From contig CAYOJW010000004.1 in the NCBI GenBank assembly GCA_964404445.1, positions 248,001 to 312,000 on the forward strand: a DNA stretch of 64,000 nt, written 5' to 3'. Under the pieces are notes generated by a model. It had not been told where the DNA came from, made no database searches, and saw only the letters and a program-made list of their open reading frames with translations. This stretch comes from UBA2336 sp964404445. Lineage in GTDB: Bacteria > Bacteroidota > Bacteroidia > Cytophagales > Cyclobacteriaceae. This document shows positions 60,701 through 64,000 of the stretch, one piece after another. Each line of letters starts with the position of its first letter. Position 1 is the first letter of the stretch. The position numbers and the translations under genes were made by a program.

Positions 60701-61249
60701 GAAATCCAGTACATCGATGATACATCCGACCTGTTGGTGAAAAAAGTAAAACCAAACTTTGCCAAATTAGGCAAACAATACGGCCCCAAACTCAAAGAAG
60801 TATCGGCTGTAATCACAGGCTTTACCAAAGAAGACATCCAAACCATCGAGAAAAAAGGTGCGTTACACAAAGTCGGTTTCGACCTGGTGTTGGAAGATGT
60901 ACTCGTTTCATCCGAAGACATTCCGGGCTGGTCGGTAGCCAGCGATGCAGGCATTACCGTGGCGCTTGATATTACCTTAACCGAAGCGTTGAAGAAAGAA
61001 GGTACAGCCCGCGATTTTGTAAACCGCATTCAAAACCTGCGCAAAGACATGGGGCTTGAAGTGCTGGATAAAATCGTTATCGAAGTTCAGCAAAGCACAC
61101 CGGAAATGGACAGTGCCTTAACCGAATTTGCCGATTACATCCGCACCGAAACCCAAGCTTTAACGTTAGACATTAAGCAAAGCGTAAGCGATGCCGTTGA
61201 GGTTGAGATGGACGATTTTAACCTGAACGTTAAAGTTTCCCGTAAATAA
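57764..61249 (+). CDS. ileS: Isoleucine-tRNA ligase with in-frame palindrome insert
   Basis: A 1161-residue class I synthetase started at GTG 57764 (MSKYNEHKEVNF). The HIGH motif appears as GTPGIHHV (54-60), the editing domain begins after GWDTHGLPVELQVEK, KMSKS is intact in NKMSKSKGNVVNPF, and a long C-terminal anticodon and tail region follows. The length and motif form suggest the eukaryote-like type 2 enzyme, which is often mupirocin-resistant; that is inference. Residues 571-584 (GKSIVHGQWTMDLH) in the variable linker before HRPYVDEIILISP are encoded by a perfect 17-bp-arm palindrome. A related palindrome follows the stop codon. Confidence 0.96.
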   Translation: MSKYNEHKEVNFAAIATEILQFWKNEKIFEKSVANREGAETFTFYEGPPSANGTPGIHHVMARTVKDIFCRYKTLQGYQVKRKGGWDTHGLPVELQVEKQLGITKDDIGKKISIEEYNKKCRETVMMYKDQWDDLTLKMGYWVDLENPYITYEKEYIESLWWILKQLYDKQLLYKGYTIQPYSPAAGTGLSSHELNLPGCYKDVKDTSIVAQFKIKKNEKSDFLFHSRTVGDLYILAWTTTPWTLPSNTALAVGANIEYSKFVTVNPYTKTLQTVLVAKDRANSIFEGSVASIIKNLEKEGFEVKSHVADFKGSQLAGVEYEQLMPYLKPFYDADKAFRVIVGDFVTTEDGTGIVHISPTFGADDFRAAKQNDIPALTIKDELDNEVPTVDRKGKFINAIGEKLKEGVTRYNIKTHKPLGTDDFYVKNYTNEDESHPDYKNTDVIISIILKEENKAFKVEKYEHTYPHCWRTDKPVLYYPLDSWFIKTTALKSKMVETNKTINWKPESTGTGRFGNWLENLVDWNLSRSRYWGTPLPIWRTKDGKEEICIGSIDQLKKEIEKAKQAGIEQGKSIVHGQWTMDLHRPYVDEIILISPTGQPMHREPDLIDVWFDSGAMPYAQWHYPFENKDIFEKSYPADYIAEGVDQTRGWFFTLHAIASLLNEASEEIQAVNKKVNNPGVAFKNVISNGLVLDKNGNKMSKSKGNVVNPFESLDKYGADVVRWYMIENAPPWDNLKFDFDGIVETQRRFFGTLINTYSFFVLYANIDGFVKDEMNNVAWGDLSSLDKWIITKEQSLIEEVTAAYNDYEPTKAARAIQEFVNDHVSNWYVRLNRKRFWQPGAQGEMSVDKKAAYETLYECLMVTAQLMSPIAPFFSEWLYKNLTDNIRTKAKQNNTPLQYESVHHTLLVKAETNRKDVELEVSMDYAQRICSLVHSIRKNSKIKVRTPLQKVLLPVLDEKFAQRVKSVEDIIKAEVNVKEIQYIDDTSDLLVKKVKPNFAKLGKQYGPKLKEVSAVITGFTKEDIQTIEKKGALHKVGFDLVLEDVLVSSEDIPGWSVASDAGITVALDITLTEALKKEGTARDFVNRIQNLRKDMGLEVLDKIVIEVQQSTPEMDSALTEFADYIRTETQALTLDIKQSVSDAVEVEMDDFNLNVKVSRK
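59475..59513. repeat. Perfect palindrome inside ileS
   Basis: Arms GTAAGTCCATAGTCCAT (59475-59491) and its exact reverse complement (59497-59513), loop GGTCA. Total 39 bp, which is 13 codons, so the reading frame continues. It encodes part of a variable linker. Confidence 0.8.
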
Positions 61250-61253
61250 TTAT

Positions 61254-61291
61254 TAGTCCACGGCCGACAGTTGACTGTCAACCGTGGACTA
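61254..61291. repeat. 38-bp imperfect palindrome after ileS, related to the internal one
   Basis: Arms 61254-61271 (TAGTCCACGGCCGACAGT) and 61274-61291 pair at 16 of 18 positions around TG. It starts 4 bp after the ileS stop. Like the ileS insert it begins AGTCCA and ends TGGACT. It could serve as the ileS terminator hairpin, but no T run follows. Confidence 0.7.
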
Positions 61292-61315
61292 CCCATCGGG
61301 CATTCTGAAAAATGG

Positions 61316-61323
61316 TATATTTG
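61316..61323 (+). promoter_or_regulatory. -7 box TATATTTG of the DUF433/DUF5615 pair
   Basis: Perfect TAnnTTTG whose last G is 4 bp before the ATG at 61328; the transcript would start at the first codon, so it is likely leaderless. Confidence 0.6.
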
Positions 61324-61327
61324 AGGC

Positions 61328-61564
61328 ATGGACTGGAGAGATCATATCGTATCAGACAAAGGAATACTATTAGGCAAACCTGTTATTAAGGGTACGCGGA
61401 TTTCTGTTGAACTTATTCTGGAGTTACTGGCAAGCGGCTGGACAGAAGAAATGCTTCTGGAAAGTTACCCCGCCTTAAACAAGAATACCTTACGGATTGT
61501 TTTCGCTTACTTGAAGGATTCGGTTTCGCACGAACTGTATTTTACATTACCCAAAACCGCCTGA
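61328..61564 (+). CDS. DUF433 antitoxin-like protein
   Basis: A 78-residue protein with the DUF433 signature ILLGKPVIKGTRISVELILELLASGWTEEMLLESYP, a winged-helix-like fold seen in antitoxins. Its TGA overlaps the ATG of the next gene (TGATG). DUF433/DUF5615 pairs are regarded as toxin-antitoxin systems. It lies between ileS and lspA on the same strand. Confidence 0.9.
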   Translation: MDWRDHIVSDKGILLGKPVIKGTRISVELILELLASGWTEEMLLESYPALNKNTLRIVFAYLKDSVSHELYFTLPKTA

Positions 61565-61914
61565 TGGATTTTTTGGCTAATGAAAATTTTCCCCTGCCGG
61601 GAATTAAGTTGCTTCGGGGGGCAGGGCATACCGTATTAAGCATTTCAGAGCTTTGCCCAGGCATACCCGACAGCGAGGTTATTCAAAAAGCCAAAGCCAC
61701 AAATACCGTTATTCTCACTTTCGATAAAGATTACGGAGAACTCATCTACAAATATGCCGAACAAAACCCTCCGGCCGTTGTATTTTTTAGGTTTAAAGGC
61801 CAAACTCCTGAGTATGCGGCCAATCTTTTAATTAAGTTAATGAACAGCGGCCTGGAAGTCCTCCATAAATTTACCGTAATCGAAAAAGAAAACGTCCGCC
61901 AACGGCCTTATTAA
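61564..61914 (+). CDS. DUF5615 PIN-like toxin candidate
   Basis: A 116-residue protein. MDFLANENFPLPGIKLLRGAGH at the start and DSEVIQKAKATNTVILTFDKDYGELI give the acidic residues of the Mut7-C/PIN-like fold (Asp2, Glu7 and the DKD motif). The ending is family-typical. Coupled to the DUF433 gene; lspA starts 20 bp after its stop, so an essential gene again follows a toxin gene. Confidence 0.9.
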   Translation: MDFLANENFPLPGIKLLRGAGHTVLSISELCPGIPDSEVIQKAKATNTVILTFDKDYGELIYKYAEQNPPAVVFFRFKGQTPEYAANLLIKLMNSGLEVLHKFTVIEKENVRQRPY

Positions 61915-61934
61915 AACATCTATAATTGTATTCA

Positions 61935-62567
61935 ATGAAAACCTATAAATACTTTCTGATTGCTCTCGCAGTAATTCTGATCGACCAGACTTCAAAACTT
62001 TTGGTTTACCATAACATGTATCTCGGACAAGAAATTCATGTCATTGGCGACTGGTTCCGAATCCATTATTGGTTAAATCCGGGTATGGCCTTTGGAATAG
62101 AACTTGAAGGAGAATTTGGCAAACTTGCCCTTACCGTATTTCGCATTTTGGCCGTGTTCGGAATTGCTTATTATGTCTGGCGTATGGCCAAACAGAAAGT
62201 TCACAGTGGTTTTTTGATTTGCCTGGGACTAATTTTAGGAGGCGCGTTAGGCAATGTTATCGACAGCGTTTTTTATGGAGTTTTTCTCAACAATGCACCA
62301 CCAGATGCTCCCACCCCGTGGCTTCACGGACAGGTAATTGATATGTTGCATTTTCCGCTTTTCAAAATAACCTGGCCGCAATGGCTTCCGTTCTTAGGCG
62401 GAAAGATGTTCGAGTTTTTTAGTCCGATTTTCAACATAGCCGATTCGTCTATTTTTATCGGTGTGGTGATCATTTTAATCTGGCAGAAAAAATTCTTCAA
62501 AGAAAAAGAACAACCGGCCGAAGAAACTTCATTGCCACCAACCACAGAAAGTCAGCCCGAAGCCTAA
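61935..62567 (+). CDS. lspA: Lipoprotein signal peptidase (signal peptidase II)
   Basis: A 210-residue membrane aspartic protease that removes signal peptides from prolipoproteins. Catalytic Asp residues are in GGALGNVIDSVFYG and FNIADSSI; VILIDQTSK at the N terminus and WLNPGMAFGI are conserved. Compared with E. coli it has an extra segment between the two catalytic motifs (VFLNNAPPDAPTPWLHGQVIDM to FLGGKMFEFFSP) and a C-terminal hydrophilic tail, as in other Bacteroidota. ATG at 61935 is preferred over a TTG three codons earlier. 62568-62688 holds no gene. Confidence 0.94.
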   Translation: MKTYKYFLIALAVILIDQTSKLLVYHNMYLGQEIHVIGDWFRIHYWLNPGMAFGIELEGEFGKLALTVFRILAVFGIAYYVWRMAKQKVHSGFLICLGLILGGALGNVIDSVFYGVFLNNAPPDAPTPWLHGQVIDMLHFPLFKITWPQWLPFLGGKMFEFFSPIFNIADSSIFIGVVIILIWQKKFFKEKEQPAEETSLPPTTESQPEA

Positions 62568-62688
62568 ACTTCCCTGTTTTTTTCATACCGCCTGCGTAAG
62601 AAATCGCAATTAGCCACCTGTACAGGGTAGCCAAATTCATTATTCTTATTACTTTTAGGGCTATTGAAGTTTTACCTAACCGTATAAT

Positions 62689-64000
62689 ATGAGTTTGTTT
62701 GTCAAGAAACCTCTTGAACAGTTACTGGCCTCCAGTGCTGAAAATGGATTAAAGCGAACGCTGGGAGCCGGAAATTTAGTAGCCTTGGGCATCGGGGCGA
62801 TTATTGGAGCCGGATTGTTCGTTCGCACTGCAGCCGCTGCCGGTCAGGCCGCTGGCCCTGCCGTTACCATATCGTTTATTGTTGCTGCCGTTGGTTGCGC
62901 CTTTGCGGGATTATGCTATGCCGAATTTGCATCGATGATTCCCGTTGCCGGAAGTGCATACGCATACAGTTATGTAACCATGGGCGAATTGGTTGCCTGG
63001 ATCATTGGCTGGGCATTAATTATGGAATATGCGTTAGGCGCGGCTACCGTAAGTATTGCCTGGAGTGAATACCTGAACGAACTGCTCAGCGGGCGAATAC
63101 CTTATGAATGGTGTCACTCACCATTCGAAAAATATACCGATGCTTTCGGGGTTGTCCATCAGGGCATTATCAACGCACCGGCATTAGTAATCGTATTACT
63201 GCTTACGTTGTTGTTGATTAAAGGGACGGAGGAGTCTGCGTTTGTAAACGCTATCATCGTTTTTGTAAAAGTAGCTATCGTATTACTGTTCATCGTTATC
63301 GGATGGCAGTTCATCGATCCTGCAAACCACACGCCTTACCTGATACCCGAAAACACACCCCCTGTTCAACTTGGCGATAAGGTTCACGACTATTCCGAAT
63401 GGAACAAGCACGGCTGGGGCGGTGTGTTAGGCGGTGCAGCCATTGTATTCTTTGCCTTTATTGGTTTCGATGCCGTATCGACTGCCGCACAAGAAGCGAA
63501 AAACCCGAAACGCGATATGCCAATCGGTATTCTTGGATCGTTGGTAGTGTGTACTATCCTGTACATTCTATTTGGCCATGTATTAACCGGTGTTGCCCCA
63601 TGGGGTGATTTTATCGATCCGCAAAAAGGAGGCGAGGCATCTGTTGCGTACGCCATCAGTACATACATGCCGGGGTTCAAATGGTTATCTACGGCTGTAA
63701 CCATCGCCATCTTAGCCGGGTTTTCGTCTGTAATTTTGGTTATGTTAATGGGACAAAGCCGCGTGTTCTACACGATGAGTAAAGACGGGCTGATCCCTAA
63801 AGTATTCAGCGACCTTCATCCGCGTTTCCAAACCCCGTACAAAGCCAACATGATCTTGTTTGTGTTTGTCGGGTTGTTTGCAGCGTTTGTTCCCGGCCAC
63901 ACAGCCGGTGATTTAACCAGTTTCGGAACATTATTCGCTTTTGTATTGGTGAGCCTGGGTATATGGATACTCCGGATCAAATCGCCTAACATTGAGCGCC
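62689..64000 (+). CDS. APC-family amino acid permease (cut by window end)
   Basis: The right edge of the window truncates this gene; 437 codons are visible from the ATG at 62689 (MSLFVKKPLEQLLASSAENG). NLVALGIGAIIGAGLFV is the first-helix unwound motif of the APC superfamily; YAEFASMIPVAGSAYAYSY, AAIVFFAFIGFDAVSTAAQEAKNPKRDMPIGI and GQSRVFYTMSKDGLIP are typical of the cationic amino acid transporter (CAT) branch. It is predicted to import amino acids. Promoter region TTTACCTAACCGTATAAT just upstream is not a clear match to the phylum consensus. Confidence 0.92.
   Translation, partial: MSLFVKKPLEQLLASSAENGLKRTLGAGNLVALGIGAIIGAGLFVRTAAAAGQAAGPAVTISFIVAAVGCAFAGLCYAEFASMIPVAGSAYAYSYVTMGELVAWIIGWALIMEYALGAATVSIAWSEYLNELLSGRIPYEWCHSPFEKYTDAFGVVHQGIINAPALVIVLLLTLLLIKGTEESAFVNAIIVFVKVAIVLLFIVIGWQFIDPANHTPYLIPENTPPVQLGDKVHDYSEWNKHGWGGVLGGAAIVFFAFIGFDAVSTAAQEAKNPKRDMPIGILGSLVVCTILYILFGHVLTGVAPWGDFIDPQKGGEASVAYAISTYMPGFKWLSTAVTIAILAGFSSVILVMLMGQSRVFYTMSKDGLIPKVFSDLHPRFQTPYKANMILFVFVGLFAAFVPGHTAGDLTSFGTLFAFVLVSLGIWILRIKSPNIER

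Overview
The window looks like a chromosomal segment of a Bacteroidota bacterium, most likely in the Cytophagales. The reasons are lineage-typical families (DUF3667, DUF5686, CarboxypepD_reg-like domains, GxxExxY, LytTR two-component pairs, a DUF885 metallopeptidase, an IleS of 1161 residues), -7 promoter boxes of the TAnnTTTG type just ahead of genes, very little Shine-Dalgarno sequence, and several families of dispersed palindromic intergenic repeats. No rRNA, CRISPR array, transposase or phage gene was seen. One tRNA gene (Ser, anticodon UGA) is present. Both window ends cut genes: an FHS-type sugar transporter at the left and an amino acid permease at the right.

Layout. 1-5 kb: sugar transporter end, periplasmic class-II cyclic-nucleotide phosphodiesterase, nicotinamide riboside kinase plus PnuC transporter, methyltransferase, DUF3667 protein. 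5-12 kb: a kynurenine/3-hydroxyanthranilate pathway in two divergent arms (aldehyde dehydrogenase, toxin-antitoxin pair and SDR on minus; 3-hydroxyanthranilate dioxygenase, ogt, kynureninase and kynurenine monooxygenase on plus). 12-14 kb: an AT-rich two-gene lipoprotein unit with a polymorphic-toxin-like C-terminal domain. 14-27 kb: envelope hydrolases (MltF, aminopeptidase P, M28), an XRE/DUF2975 pair, DUF2520, a GxxExxY cassette, cysteine desulfurase, a DUF5686 outer membrane protein, and an operon of ECF sigma factor, anti-sigma, gmk, vapBC and nadD. 28-40 kb: a VWA protein divergent from a second sigma/anti-sigma-TonB pair, nucleoside permease with an unlisted 54-residue membrane peptide, DUF885, LytTR system, and a secreted serpin. 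40-51 kb: aminotransferase, second VapBC, recR, clpS, Na+/solute symporter, PQQ sugar dehydrogenase and cytochrome c, ATL protein, tRNA-Ser, glmM, mazG. 51-64 kb: glyS, MtfA-type peptidase, another XRE/membrane pair, dgt with a fossil duplicate of its 3' end, ileS, DUF433/DUF5615 pair, lspA, amino acid permease.

Themes. NAD metabolism recurs (PnuC, NR kinase, kynurenine pathway, nadD). Four toxin-antitoxin-like modules are wedged between housekeeping genes. The most striking observation is that the predicted scissile bond of the serpin bait loop lies inside EVVVTGYG, the same eight residues that follow the CarboxypepD_reg domain in two other proteins of this window and are typical of SusC-type receptors. 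Other strong leads are a perfect 39-bp palindrome sitting in frame inside ileS with a relative just after the gene, a GxxExxY nuclease-like gene enclosed exactly by 19-bp inverted repeats, and a dgt 3'-end fossil that differs from dgt mostly at synonymous positions.
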